Origin: Delftia tsuruhatensis NBRC 16741
GTDB lineage: Bacteria > Pseudomonadota > Gammaproteobacteria > Burkholderiales > Burkholderiaceae_C
NCBI RefSeq assembly: GCF_001571325.1
Contig: NZ_BCTO01000044.1
Span: 1 to 64,000, forward strand
Direction: 5' to 3'
DNA: 64,000 bases
This document shows positions 8,925 through 17,329 of the stretch, in pieces (position 1 is the first letter of the stretch; every line of letters starts with the position of its first letter). The notes beneath the pieces were generated by a model, which searched no databases, had not been told where the DNA came from, and saw nothing but the letters and a program-made list of their open reading frames with translations. The translations under genes and the position numbers were made by a program.

Positions 8925-9824
8925 TCAAGCCCCACGCTGTCGTGCATGCGCCAGCGCAGACAGCAGCGCGGCCGCGATGATGCAGGCGCCGCCGAGCAGC
9001 GTGCGCGGCGTCAGCACCTCGCCTGCAATCAGCACCGAGGAGACGCTGGCGAACACCACTTCGGCCAGCATGACCACGGCCGTCACGCCGGCCGGCAGGC
9101 GCGCGGCGCCGAACTGCAGCGCCCAGTTGCCCAGCATCAGCAGCACGGCCAGGCCGGCGGCGATCAGCATCCAGCCGGCCTGCGGAGCCGGCAGCGGCGG
9201 CACCAGGCCCACGCTGCTGCCTGCAAAGGCGCTGAACAGGCCCATCGCCATGCAGCCGCTGAACATGGCCAGCATGCGCGCCTGCGCCGGCACGGCCTGC
9301 AGGCGGCGCAGCAGCACGTTGGTCAGCGCGAAGGTGAAGCCACCGAACAGTGCCAGGCCGTCGGCCAGCGACAGGCCGCGCAGCAGCCCGGGCGAGCCGC
9401 CGCTGAATGTGCCCTCGGGCACCAGCACCAGCGCCACCCCGCCGAAGGCCAGCAGCAGCCGCGTCAGCGCAGCGGGCGTGGGCCGCTCGCCCAGGAGCCT
9501 CCAGGCCAGCAGCACCGACCATGCGGGCATCAGATAGAACAGCAGCACCACGCGCACCACGTCGCCAATGGTCACGGCCCAGTTGAAGGCGATGTTGTTG
9601 CTGCCCGCGCAGGCGCCCAGCAGGATCAGGGCCGGGTACTGCAGCGCCTGGCGCAGGCTGGCCGGGCGCAGCGCCACCAGCCCCGCCAGCACCAGGGCAT
9701 ACATCAGCGCCGTGGCCCACAGCGGATGCAGGCCGGCCTCGTGCATGGCGCGGAACGGCCACCAGGCCAGGCCCCAGACCAGGGTGTTGAACAGCAGGGC
9801 GAGAACGGGCAGCGGGCTATGCAT
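8925..9824 (-). CDS. EamA/DMT-family transporter
   Basis: The 299-residue protein has ten predicted membrane segments arranged as two five-helix EamA repeats, the drug/metabolite transporter fold. Conserved pieces are the N-terminal FNTLVWGLAWWPFRAMHEAG and the second-repeat LAEVVFASVSSVLIAGEVLTPRTLLGGACIIAAALL. Such proteins usually export amino acids or other metabolites; the substrate cannot be read from sequence. It lies downstream of lplT on the same strand, separated by a terminator hairpin, so it probably has its own promoter or relies on read-through. It converges on the UreI/AmiS gene. Confidence 0.85.
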   Translation of the reverse strand: MHSPLPVLALLFNTLVWGLAWWPFRAMHEAGLHPLWATALMYALVLAGLVALRPASLRQALQYPALILLGACAGSNNIAFNWAVTIGDVVRVVLLFYLMPAWSVLLAWRLLGERPTPAALTRLLLAFGGVALVLVPEGTFSGGSPGLLRGLSLADGLALFGGFTFALTNVLLRRLQAVPAQARMLAMFSGCMAMGLFSAFAGSSVGLVPPLPAPQAGWMLIAAGLAVLLMLGNWALQFGAARLPAGVTAVVMLAEVVFASVSSVLIAGEVLTPRTLLGGACIIAAALLSALAHARQRGA

Positions 9825-9833
9825 GGGGCAATG

Positions 9834-9862
9834 AAAAACGCCCGGGCAGGCAAGGCCTGCTC
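9834..9862 (-). terminator. Rho-independent terminator after lplT
   Basis: On the minus strand GCAGGC-CTT-GCCTGC forms a perfect 6-bp stem. A GC-rich spacer and then TTTTT follow, just before the DMT transporter start at 9824. The T-run is a few bases away from the stem, so efficiency is uncertain. Confidence 0.55.
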
Positions 9863-9887
9863 CGGACGCCGTGGGGACAAGGGCAGG

Positions 9888-11189
9888 CTAGTGGCAATCC
9901 TTGCGGGCAATCGCCAGCAGGCGCTCGACTTCCTCGGGATGCTGGCGCAGGTTGTTCCTGTGCCAGCGTCCGATCAGCCACATGATGCCGGCCACCACCA
10001 GGCCGAACACCGTGATGGCACCAAAGGCCGACAGCCCGAACTTGGTGGACAGCGCATAGAAGGCGCCCAGCGCCAGGATGCAGGCCTGCTCGTTGAAGTT
10101 CTGCACGGCAATCGAGCGGCCCGCGCCCATGAGGTTGTGGCCGCGGTGCTGCAGCAGCGCATTCATGGGCACGACCAGGAAGCCGCCCAGGCCGCCCAGC
10201 AGGATCAGGAAGGGAATGGCCACCCACACGCTGTGGATGAAGATCATGGCGATCACCAGCAGGCCCATGGTGATGCCCAGCGGAATGACGCGCGTGGCGT
10301 TGTCCAGCCGCATGCGCATGGATGCGAGGATGGCGCCTGCCGCCGTGCCGATGGCCACCACGCCCACCAGGGCCGATGCCTGGGAGGTGCCGTAGCCCAG
10401 GGCCGCCGCGCCCCAGGCCAGCACGATGTAGCGCAGATTGCCCGACACGCCCCAGAACAGCGTGGTCGTGGACAGCGAGATCTGGCCCAGCTTGTCCCCC
10501 CACAGCCGCTGGCTGCAGGTCCAGAAGTCGGGCAGCAGGGCCAGGGTGTTGGCCAGCAGGCTCTTGCTGGGGTCCTGGCGCAGCGGGCGCAGGATGGTGT
10601 CGGTCAGCGGAATGCGCAGGTTGAACCAGGCGGCCAGCGCATAGACGCCGACCAGCACGGCAATCGCCGCCTCGGCCGCAGTGTCCACGCCCGTGTCCAG
10701 CAGCGGCAGGTCGAAGTCCAGCAGATGGGTCGAGATGCCCGGGCTCAGCAACTGCCCGCCCACGAGCACGCCCAGGATGATGGAGGTGATGGTCAGCCCC
10801 TCGATCCAGCCATTGGCCTTGACCAGCTGGGAGGCGGGCAGCAGCTCGGTGAGGATGCCGTACTTGGCGGGCGAGTAGGCCGCTGCGCCCAGGCCGACCA
10901 CAGCGTAGGCGATCAGCGGATGGTTGCCGAACAGCATCATCAGGCAGCCCACGATCTTGATCGCATTGCTGATGAACATCACCCGCCCCTTGGGCAGGGC
11001 GTCGGCAAAGGCGCCGACGAAGGGGGCCAGGATCACGTAGAACAGCGCGAACATGGGCACCAGGGCGGCGCGCTGCCACTCGGGGGCGCCATTGGTGCGC
11101 AGCAGTTCCACGGCGGTCACGAACAGGGCGTTGTCTGCCAGCGAGCTGAAGAACTGCGCTGACATGATGGTGTAGAAACCGCGCTTCAT
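9888..11189 (-). CDS. lplT: Lysophospholipid transporter LplT (MFS)
   Basis: The 433-residue protein has twelve membrane segments. The LplT-type N-terminus contains AQFFSSLADNALFVTAVELL, and AYSPAKYGILTELLP and VKANGWIEGLTITSIILG follow near 105-140. LplT flips lysophosphatidylethanolamine back across the inner membrane for re-acylation by Aas. No aas gene is adjacent. The ATG at 11189 is divergent from alanine racemase, and the 134-bp intergenic region carries a perfect inverted repeat. Confidence 0.9.
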   Translation of the reverse strand: MKRGFYTIMSAQFFSSLADNALFVTAVELLRTNGAPEWQRAALVPMFALFYVILAPFVGAFADALPKGRVMFISNAIKIVGCLMMLFGNHPLIAYAVVGLGAAAYSPAKYGILTELLPASQLVKANGWIEGLTITSIILGVLVGGQLLSPGISTHLLDFDLPLLDTGVDTAAEAAIAVLVGVYALAAWFNLRIPLTDTILRPLRQDPSKSLLANTLALLPDFWTCSQRLWGDKLGQISLSTTTLFWGVSGNLRYIVLAWGAAALGYGTSQASALVGVVAIGTAAGAILASMRMRLDNATRVIPLGITMGLLVIAMIFIHSVWVAIPFLILLGGLGGFLVVPMNALLQHRGHNLMGAGRSIAVQNFNEQACILALGAFYALSTKFGLSAFGAITVFGLVVAGIMWLIGRWHRNNLRQHPEEVERLLAIARKDCH

Positions 11190-11203
11190 GGATAGGCAGA
11201 TGG

Positions 11204-11226
11204 GGTCAGCCGCAGGGCTGCTGACC
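11204..11226. promoter_or_regulatory. Inverted repeat in lplT-alr divergent region
   Basis: GGTCAGC and GCTGACC form a perfect 7-bp inverted repeat with a 9-base spacer that itself can pair (CAGCC/GGCTG). It lies 15 nt upstream of the lplT start codon. It could be an operator or a leader hairpin of lplT mRNA; nothing decides between the two. Confidence 0.35.
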
Positions 11227-11323
11227 GGTTAAATAAGGGCCCCGTGGCAAGTGACTGGCGGTTATATCACGCGGCCTTTGGCCGGCAGTGCCAGAATCCC
11301 AAGCTTCTGACTGAGTGAAAACC

Positions 11324-12427
11324 ATGCCGCGTCCCATTCTTGCCACCATCCATTCCGCCGCGCTTCGCCACAATCTGGAGCGGGTGCGGCAAGCGGTCCC
11401 CGATGCCAAATTGTGGGCCGTGGTCAAAGCCAACGCCTATGGCCACGGTATCGAAAACGTGTTCGAGGCCCTGCGCGGCGCCGACGGCTTCGCCATGCTG
11501 GACCTGGCCGAGGCCGAGCGCGTGCGCCAGCTGGGCTGGCGCGGCCCCATCCTGCTGCTGGAGGGCGTGTTCGAGCCGCGCGACCTGGAGCTTTGCTCGC
11601 GCCTGTCCATCTGGCATGCCGTGCATTGCGACGCCCAGATCGACTGGCTGGCCGCGCACAAGACGCAGAACGGCCACCGCGTCTTCCTCAAGATGAACTC
11701 CGGCATGAACCGCCTTGGCTTCACGCCCGAGCGCTTTCGCGCGGCCTGGGCCCGGCTCAATGCCTTGCCCCAGGTGGAGGAAATCTCGTTCATGACCCAC
11801 TTCAGCGATGCCGACGCAGGCGCTGGCCAGTCGGGCATCTCCGCGCAGTTGCAGCGCTTTCACGACGCCACGTGCGACCTGCCCGGCGAGCGCAGCGTGG
11901 GCAACAGTGCCGCCACGCTGCGCCATGGCGACGATGCCCAGGTGCGCTGCGACTGGGTGCGGCCCGGCATCGTGCTGTACGGCAGCTCGCCCGACTATCC
12001 GCAGCACACGGCGGCCCATTGGGGCCTGCAGCCCACGCAGACCCTGAGCTCGCGCATCATCGGCGTGCAGCAGCTGGCTGCGGGGCAGAGCGTGGGCTAT
12101 GGATCGCGCTTCACGGCCGAAGCTCCCGTGCGCCTGGGCACCGTGGCCTGCGGCTATGCCGACGGCTATCCGCGCCACTGCGGCACCGGCACGCCCGTGC
12201 TGGTCGACGGCGTGCGCACCCGCACCCTGGGCCGCGTGAGCATGGACATGCTGGCCGTGGACCTGACGCCCGTGCCCGATGCCGGCATGGGCAGCGAAGT
12301 CACGCTGTGGGGCCGCGCCGGCAACGGCGCCGTGCTGCCCATCGACGAGGTGGCCGAGGCGGCCGGCACGCTGGGCTATGAACTCATGTGCGCCGTCGCG
12401 CCGCGCGTGAATAAGACCGTCGATTGA
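11324..12427 (+). CDS. alr: Alanine racemase
   Basis: The 367-residue protein has the PLP lysine in [12 protein letters not shown] (Lys35) and the barrel motifs [13 protein letters not shown] and MTHFSDAD. It also has NSAATLRH, the PLP phosphate-binding [13 protein letters not shown] region, the catalytic tyrosine in [11 protein letters not shown], and the C-terminal [12 protein letters not shown]. It interconverts L- and D-alanine for peptidoglycan. The ATG at 11324 is preferred; a GTG three codons upstream (11315) is possible. Its stop abuts the marR stop with no gap. Confidence 0.97.
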   Translation: MPRPILATIHSAALRHNLERVRQAVPDAKLWAVVKANAYGHGIENVFEALRGADGFAMLDLAEAERVRQLGWRGPILLLEGVFEPRDLELCSRLSIWHAVHCDAQIDWLAAHKTQNGHRVFLKMNSGMNRLGFTPERFRAAWARLNALPQVEEISFMTHFSDADAGAGQSGISAQLQRFHDATCDLPGERSVGNSAATLRHGDDAQVRCDWVRPGIVLYGSSPDYPQHTAAHWGLQPTQTLSSRIIGVQQLAAGQSVGYGSRFTAEAPVRLGTVACGYADGYPRHCGTGTPVLVDGVRTRTLGRVSMDMLAVDLTPVPDAGMGSEVTLWGRAGNGAVLPIDEVAEAAGTLGYELMCAVAPRVNKTVD

Positions 12428-12868
12428 TCAGGGCGCGGCCTGGACGCTGTCCCTGGCCCGCTCCAGCAGCGCCATCATCTGCTGTTGCGCGGCAGGCTCC
12501 CAATCCTTGAGCAGCCGCGCCGCCAGCGCCTGGCGCGACTGGCGCAGCCGGTCGAACAGGGCCTGGCCCTGGGGGCTGAGGCTCAGGCAGCGCACGCGGC
12601 GGTCGCGGGCGTCCGGTTCGCGGTCCAGCCATCCCTGCTCCTGCAGCTGCGCCAGCATGCGCGCGAGCTGGGCCTTGTCCATGTGGCTGTGGTCGACCAG
12701 ATCCCTTTGCGTGCGGCCCGGGTGCCGGCCCACGTACATCAGAACGCGCACCTCGTTGGGCGTCAGCCCGGGCTCCATGGACTCCATGTCCTCGCGCATG
12801 CGCGAGCGGAACAGGTGCAGCAGCTCGTGCATGGCCTCGAAGATATCGGCGGGCAGGGAGGCATTCAT
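12428..12868 (-). CDS. MarR-family transcriptional regulator
   Basis: The 146-residue protein has a winged helix-turn-helix: LTPNEVRVLMYVGRHPGRTQRDLVDHSHMDKAQLARMLAQLQEQG, then the wing REPDARDRRVRCLSLSPQGQALFDRL. The dimerising helices are at both ends. It is divergent from a siderophore-interacting protein gene, and the 96-bp gap holds two similar 15-bp operator-like sequences, so it probably represses itself and that neighbour. The inducing signal is unknown. The gene ends flush against alr on the other strand. Confidence 0.9.
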   Translation of the reverse strand: MNASLPADIFEAMHELLHLFRSRMREDMESMEPGLTPNEVRVLMYVGRHPGRTQRDLVDHSHMDKAQLARMLAQLQEQGWLDREPDARDRRVRCLSLSPQGQALFDRLRQSRQALAARLLKDWEPAAQQQMMALLERARDSVQAAP

Positions 12869-12889
12869 GGCAGGGTCTTGTGGAAATAT

Positions 12890-12904
12890 GTTGACAAAGT
12901 CAAC
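12890..12904. promoter_or_regulatory. MarR-type operator O1 overlapping a -35 box
   Basis: GTTGACAAAGTCAAC is a perfect palindrome (GTTGAC-AAA-GTCAAC). It contains TTGACA (12891-12896), which can serve as the -35 of the siderophore-interacting gene, with GAGAAT (12913-12918) as a -10 after a 16-nt spacer. It lies 22 bp from the marR start. Binding here would block the plus-strand promoter. Confidence 0.7.
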
Positions 12905-12920
12905 GGATGACAGAGAATTG

Positions 12921-12935
12921 GTGGACTAAATCAAC
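12921..12935. promoter_or_regulatory. MarR-type operator O2
   Basis: GTGGACTAAATCAAC matches O1 at 12 of 15 positions in the same orientation and starts 31 bp after it, close to three helical turns. Two dimers could therefore bind the same face of the DNA. It lies just downstream of the proposed -10 of the plus-strand gene. Confidence 0.55.
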
Positions 12936-12964
12936 ATTCTAGGCCGTCACAGGCCGTTTCGCCA

Positions 12965-13780
12965 ATGAACTTGCCCAATCCAGCCAACTCTGCCGTGGCG
13001 CCTGCCCCCGTCGTCCACCGTGTCCGCCATCCCTTCCGCGCCCGCCATGTGCAATTGCTCTCGCGCGAGCAGCCCAGCCCCGGCTTTGTGCGCCTGACCC
13101 TGGGCGGACCCGAACTGGAGGACTTCGTCAGCTCGGGCTTTGACGACCACGTCAAGCTCATCCTGCCGCAGGCCGGGCGCGAACTGCCCGCGCTTCCCGT
13201 GCTGCTCGATGGCCGCCCCACCTTCGTGGAGGACGAGCGCCCCACCTTGCGCGACTACACGCCGCTGCGCTACGACGCTGCGCGCCAGAACCTCATCATG
13301 GATTTCGCACTGCACGATGCCGGCCCCGCCACCGAATGGGCGCTGACCGCGCCCCTGGGCCAGTGGGTGGGCCTGGCCGGGCCGCGCGGCAGCCTGGTGA
13401 TCTCGGCCAACCTGCCATGGCATTGGCTGTTCGGCGACGAGACCGCCATGCCCGCCATCGAGCGGCGCCTGGCCGAGCTGCCCGCCGGCAGCCGCGCCGT
13501 GGTGCGCGTGCAGCTGCGCAACCCTGCCGACCGCCGCCAGTGGAAGAGCACGGCCCAGCTGGACTGTGCCTGGGTCGAATCGCTGGCCGACGCCGTGCAG
13601 GCGCTGGAGCTTCCCCAGGACGACGACGGATATATCTGGGCGGCGGGCGAGCACAGCGCCATGGCCGAGCTGCGGCGCCTGCTGCTGGCCAAGGGCGCCG
13701 CGCCCAAGCGCATGCGCGTGGCCTCGTACTGGAAGCAGGGCCAGGCAGACCACCATGAAGACCTAAACGATCCCAGCTGA
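12965..13780 (+). CDS. Siderophore-interacting protein (FAD-binding ferric-siderophore reductase)
   Basis: The 271-residue protein has an N-terminal FAD domain with PSPGFVRLTLGGPEL and the flavin-binding DYTPLRYDAARQNLIMDF. The GPRGSLVI segment follows, and the C-terminal SIP domain ends in YIWAAGEHSAMAELRRLLL and RVASYWKQGQADHH, typical of ViuB/YqjH-type enzymes. These reduce ferric siderophores in the cytoplasm to release iron. It is divergent from marR, with shared operators. No siderophore synthesis or receptor gene is adjacent. The ribosome site is weak. Confidence 0.9.
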   Translation: MNLPNPANSAVAPAPVVHRVRHPFRARHVQLLSREQPSPGFVRLTLGGPELEDFVSSGFDDHVKLILPQAGRELPALPVLLDGRPTFVEDERPTLRDYTPLRYDAARQNLIMDFALHDAGPATEWALTAPLGQWVGLAGPRGSLVISANLPWHWLFGDETAMPAIERRLAELPAGSRAVVRVQLRNPADRRQWKSTAQLDCAWVESLADAVQALELPQDDDGYIWAAGEHSAMAELRRLLLAKGAAPKRMRVASYWKQGQADHHEDLNDPS

Positions 13781-13812
13781 CCTGCGTGGAGAAAAGCAAG
13801 AAAGGCACAGAC

Positions 13813-13843
13813 GAAAAAAAGCCCACCGAAGTGGGCTTTTTTT
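13813..13843. terminator. Bidirectional rho-independent terminator
   Basis: GCCCAC-CGAA-GTGGGC is flanked by seven A residues on the left and seven T residues on the right. It can end transcription of the siderophore-interacting gene on the plus strand and of the tRNA on the minus strand. Confidence 0.9.
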
Positions 13844-13848
13844 CGTGG

Positions 13849-13925
<77 letters not shown>

Positions 13926-14067
13926 GTAATTCCGCAGTAATTTCGTTTCGCCGCATTTTGTGCAGCGAAGAAGGCAACTATAACCGATATCTCTTTGTCA
14001 CGCAACTGCGTTAGACAACAGGCAGGCGGGCGGGGCGGCAGCCACCGCTCGGTATAGTGCCCAACCC

Positions 14068-15453
14068 ATGGCCAAAGACAAAACCACGTTCATCTGCAAT
14101 GCCTGCGGCGGCTCCAGCCCGCGCTGGCTGGGCAAGTGCCCGGCCTGCGGGGCCTGGAATTCGCTGATCGAGGCCGTTGCCGAGCCTGCGGGCGCGGGCA
14201 AGAACCGGCTCAGCCAGCCGCAGGGCTATGCGGGCCTGGCCAATGCCCAGGCCGTGATGCCGCTGTCGGCCATCGAGGCCCAGGACGTGGCGCGCACGCC
14301 CAGCGGCATCGAGGAGCTGGACCGCGTGCTGGGTGGCGGCATTGTCGAAGGCGGCGTGGTGCTGATTGGTGGCGACCCCGGCATCGGCAAGTCCACCCTG
14401 CTGCTGCAGGCCATGGATGCGCTGCACCGCGTGGGCTTGCCCACGCTGTATGTCACGGGCGAGGAAAGCGGTGCCCAGGTCGCGCTGCGCTCGCGCCGCC
14501 TGGGGCTGGAGGCCAGCCAGGTCAATGTGCTGGCCGAGATCCAGCTGGAGAAGATCCTCGCCACCATGGAGGCCACGCAGCCGGCCGTGGTCGTCATCGA
14601 CTCCATTCAGACCGTGTACTCGGACCAGCTGTCCTCGGCGCCGGGCTCGGTGGCCCAGGTGCGCGAATGCGCGGCCCACCTCACGCGCGCGGCCAAGACC
14701 ACGGGCATCACCGTGATCCTGGTCGGCCATGTGACCAAGGAAGGCGCCCTGGCCGGCCCGCGCGTGCTGGAGCACATGGTGGACACCGTGCTCTACTTCG
14801 AGGGCGACACGCACAGCAACTTCCGCCTGGTGCGCGCCATCAAGAATCGCTTTGGCGCCGTCAACGAGATCGGCGTCTTCGCCATGACGGAGAAGGGCCT
14901 CAAGGGCGTCACCAACCCCAGCGCCATCTTCCTGTCCCAGCACAGCGAGCCCGTGCCGGGCTCCTGCGTGCTGGTCACGCTGGAGGGCACGCGGCCCATG
15001 CTGGTGGAAATACAGGCCCTGGTCGACCAGGGCGGCCCCGCGCCCCGGCGCCTGTCCGTGGGCCTGGACCGGGACCGGCTGGCCATGCTGCTGGCCGTGC
15101 TCAGCCGCCATGCGGGCGTGGCCTGCGCGGACCAGGATGTCTTCGTCAACGCCGTGGGCGGCGTGCGCATCAGCGAGCCTGCGGCCGACCTGGCCGTGAT
15201 GCTGTCCATCACCTCCAGCCTGCGCGGCCGCGCCCTGCCCAAGGGATTCCTGGCCTTTGGCGAAGTGGGCCTGGCCGGCGAAGTGCGCCCCGCGCCGCGC
15301 GGCCAGGAGCGCCTGAAGGAAGCCGCCAAGCTCGGCTTCACCATGGCCGTGGTGCCCAAGGCCAATGCGCCCAAGAAGGCTATCCCCGGCCTGACCGTGC
15401 ATGCCGTGGAGCGCGTGGACGAAGCCATGAACATCGTCCGAGGGATGGGCTGA
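14068..15453 (+). CDS. radA: DNA repair protein RadA
   Basis: The 461-residue protein has the N-terminal zinc finger (Cys10, Cys13, Cys24, Cys27), Walker A GGDPGIGKST at 101-110 and the RadA-specific KNRFG motif around 259-263. A C-terminal Lon-like domain (DVFVNAVGGVRISEPAADLA, AFGEVGLAGEVRPAPRGQERL) follows. RadA drives branch migration during RecA-dependent recombination. The ATG at 14068 gives the expected MAKDKT start. A small membrane protein gene follows after 83 nt. Confidence 0.97.
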   Translation: MAKDKTTFICNACGGSSPRWLGKCPACGAWNSLIEAVAEPAGAGKNRLSQPQGYAGLANAQAVMPLSAIEAQDVARTPSGIEELDRVLGGGIVEGGVVLIGGDPGIGKSTLLLQAMDALHRVGLPTLYVTGEESGAQVALRSRRLGLEASQVNVLAEIQLEKILATMEATQPAVVVIDSIQTVYSDQLSSAPGSVAQVRECAAHLTRAAKTTGITVILVGHVTKEGALAGPRVLEHMVDTVLYFEGDTHSNFRLVRAIKNRFGAVNEIGVFAMTEKGLKGVTNPSAIFLSQHSEPVPGSCVLVTLEGTRPMLVEIQALVDQGGPAPRRLSVGLDRDRLAMLLAVLSRHAGVACADQDVFVNAVGGVRISEPAADLAVMLSITSSLRGRALPKGFLAFGEVGLAGEVRPAPRGQERLKEAAKLGFTMAVVPKANAPKKAIPGLTVHAVERVDEAMNIVRGMG

Positions 15454-15536
15454 GGCACTGCCTTGCCGAGCGCATTGCGGGGGCATACGCACTGTCCGCA
15501 GCGGTCCTGCGGCGCCTCCATAAGACAATCGGCGCC

Positions 15537-15983
15537 ATGAATTTGCGCAATATCCTGATTCCCCTGGGTCTGCTCGTACTGCTGGTGGCTGCGCACCAGT
15601 CCTATGGCTGGATGGGCGTGGTTGCCGTGGGCGGCGGCATCATGATGTGGCTGCTGCTGCATTTCACGCGGCTGATGTCCATCATGAAGAAGGCCTCGGA
15701 CCGTCCCATGGGCTATGTGGGCAGCGCCGTGATGCTCAACGTCAAGCTCAAGCCCAAGGTCTCGCTGATGCACGTGGTGGCCATGACGCGCTCCCTGGGC
15801 GAGCGCCTGTCCGAAGACGGCCAGCATCCCGAGATCTACCGCTGGACCGACGGCACGCAATCCCATGTGACCTGCGAGTTCATGCATGGCCGGCTCGTGA
15901 AGTGGACCCTGGTGCGCCCCACGCCCGAACCCGAACCGCAACCCGAGACGGTGGCGGCCCCCGAGGCAGCCCCCGCGCCCTAA
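15537..15983 (+). CDS. Small membrane protein of unknown function
   Basis: The 148-residue product has two N-terminal hydrophobic helices (about 5-20 and 25-43) and a soluble middle reading KKASDRPMGYVGSAVMLNVKLKPKVSLMHVV. The tail is Pro/Glu/Ala-rich. I recognise no catalytic motif. Similar small proteins sit behind radA in related bacteria, some carrying a doubtful glycerate kinase label that the sequence does not support. It lies 83 nt after radA and 44 nt before ilvE, so it may share a transcript with either. Confidence 0.7.
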   Translation: MNLRNILIPLGLLVLLVAAHQSYGWMGVVAVGGGIMMWLLLHFTRLMSIMKKASDRPMGYVGSAVMLNVKLKPKVSLMHVVAMTRSLGERLSEDGQHPEIYRWTDGTQSHVTCEFMHGRLVKWTLVRPTPEPEPQPETVAAPEAAPAP

Positions 15984-16027
15984 AATAGCGGGTTGGTGTT
16001 CTGTTCAATACCCCCAAGGATGTTTCT

Positions 16028-16966
16028 ATGAGCCCCGTTGTTCCCTCGATGGCCGATCGTGACGGCAAGATCTGGATGGATGGACAGCTGGTGGACTGGC
16101 GCGATGCCAAGATCCACGTGCTGACCCACACGCTGCACTACGGCTGCGGCGCATTCGAGGGCGTTCGGGCCTACAAGACCGAACAGGGGCCGGCCATCTT
16201 CCGCCTGGAAGACCACACCAAGCGACTGTTCAACAGCGCCAAGATCCTGCGCATGCAGATCCCGTTCACCCAGGAAGCGGTGAACCAGGCCCAGGTGGAG
16301 GTCGTGCGTGCCAACCAGCTGGAATCGTGCTACCTGCGCCCGCTGACCTGGATCGGCGACCGCAAGCTGGGCGTCTCGCCCAAGGGCAACACCATCCACC
16401 TGATGGTGGCTGCCTGGGCCTGGGGCGCCTACCTGGGCGAGGAAGGCATGCAGCGCGGCATCCGCGTGAAGATCTCCAGCTTCACGCGCCACCATGTGAA
16501 CATCACCATGAGCCAGGCCAAGGCGGTGAGCAACTACACCAACTCCATCCTGGCCAACACCGAGGCGCTGGACGACGGCTACGACGAGGCCATCCTGCTG
16601 GACGCCTCGGGCTTCGTCTCCGAAGGCTCGGGCGAGAACATCTTCGTCATCAAGGACGGCGTGGTCTACACGCCCGACCTGTCGGCCGGCGCGCTCAACG
16701 GCATCACGCGCAATACCGTGATGCACATCTGCAAGGACCTCGGCCTGGAGGTGGTGCAAAAGCGCATCACGCGCGACGAGCTGTACATCGCCGATGAAGT
16801 CTTCTTCACCGGCACGGCCGCCGAAGTCACGCCCATCCGCGAGGTGGACCGCATCGAGATCGGCGCGGGCAGCCGCGGCCCCCTCACCGAAAAGATCCAG
16901 CAGGCCTTCTTTGACATCGTCAACGGCCGCAACCCCAAGTACGCCCATTGGCTGACTCGGGTCTGA
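16028..16966 (+). CDS. ilvE: Branched-chain amino acid aminotransferase
   Basis: The 312-residue protein is a fold-type IV PLP enzyme. It has HTLHYGCGAFEGVRAYKTEQGP near 36-57, the PLP lysine in SQAKAVSNYTNSILA near 160-174, EAILLDASGFVSEGSGENIFVIKDG near 184-208, and TGTAAEVTPIREVDRIEIG near the C-terminus. It transfers amino groups between glutamate and the keto acids of Leu, Ile and Val. The ATG at 16028 follows AAGGATG at modest distance. A zinc-finger gene follows after a hairpin. Confidence 0.97.
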   Translation: MSPVVPSMADRDGKIWMDGQLVDWRDAKIHVLTHTLHYGCGAFEGVRAYKTEQGPAIFRLEDHTKRLFNSAKILRMQIPFTQEAVNQAQVEVVRANQLESCYLRPLTWIGDRKLGVSPKGNTIHLMVAAWAWGAYLGEEGMQRGIRVKISSFTRHHVNITMSQAKAVSNYTNSILANTEALDDGYDEAILLDASGFVSEGSGENIFVIKDGVVYTPDLSAGALNGITRNTVMHICKDLGLEVVQKRITRDELYIADEVFFTGTAAEVTPIREVDRIEIGAGSRGPLTEKIQQAFFDIVNGRNPKYAHWLTRV

Positions 16967-16989
16967 AAAAAATGACCCCCCACGCTACC

Positions 16990-17030
16990 CTTGCTTTGCA
17001 AGGTCCACTGCCCCCCGAGGGGGTGCTTTT
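16990..17030 (+). terminator. Hairpins and possible terminator after ilvE
   Basis: A perfect CTTGC-TTT-GCAAG hairpin (16990-17002) is followed by TGCCCCC-CGA-GGGGGTG, a stem with two wobble pairs, then CTTTT at 17026-17030. The second stem plus T-run looks like a terminator of moderate strength. Confidence 0.5.
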
Positions 17031-17088
17031 CATCTTGGGGCGGCCCGGCGATGAAAATGACAGATACCCACGAAAGAGATAAGCAAGC

Positions 17089-17298
17089 ATGACAACGAAT
17101 GCCACCGTCGAACTGGCGGCCAAGGACCTCAACGCCCAGGGCGGCGTGTTCTGCCCCAGCCCCAAGGCCGACATGAAGCTGTGGAACAGCCATCCCAAGG
17201 TCTACCTGGACGTGGCCCACACCGGCGAGGCCAAGTGCCCCTACTGCGGCACGCTGTACCGCTTGAAAGCCGGCGAAGTCTTCGCAGGCGGGCATTGA
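17089..17298 (+). CDS. Small zinc-finger (zf-CHCC-type) protein
   Basis: The 69-residue protein carries the single cysteine of FCPSPKADM, a histidine in HPKVYLDVAHTGEAKC and a CPYCGTLY pair, ending with GEVFAGGH. This C-x-H-x-C-x2-C spacing fits the zf-CHCC family shared with the NDUFS6 accessory subunit of complex I. The exact role in bacteria is not settled. It follows ilvE on the same strand and ends at a strong bidirectional hairpin. Confidence 0.85.
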   Translation: MTTNATVELAAKDLNAQGGVFCPSPKADMKLWNSHPKVYLDVAHTGEAKCPYCGTLYRLKAGEVFAGGH

Positions 17299-17324
17299 GC
17301 AAAGCGGGCCTCGGCCCGCTTTGC
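17299..17324. terminator. Strong hairpin between convergent genes
   Basis: GCAAAGCGGGC and GCCCGCTTTGC pair perfectly over 11 bp around a CTCG loop. The hairpin sits between the zinc-finger stop and the stop of the convergent glycosyltransferase. There is no long T-run, but it probably ends both transcripts. Confidence 0.65.
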
Positions 17325-17329
17325 GTGTC

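Noticed and set aside
15537-15983. Glycerate kinase
   Set aside because: The product has 148 residues with two N-terminal membrane helices and no kinase motif; such a label on similar proteins appears to be an annotation error.
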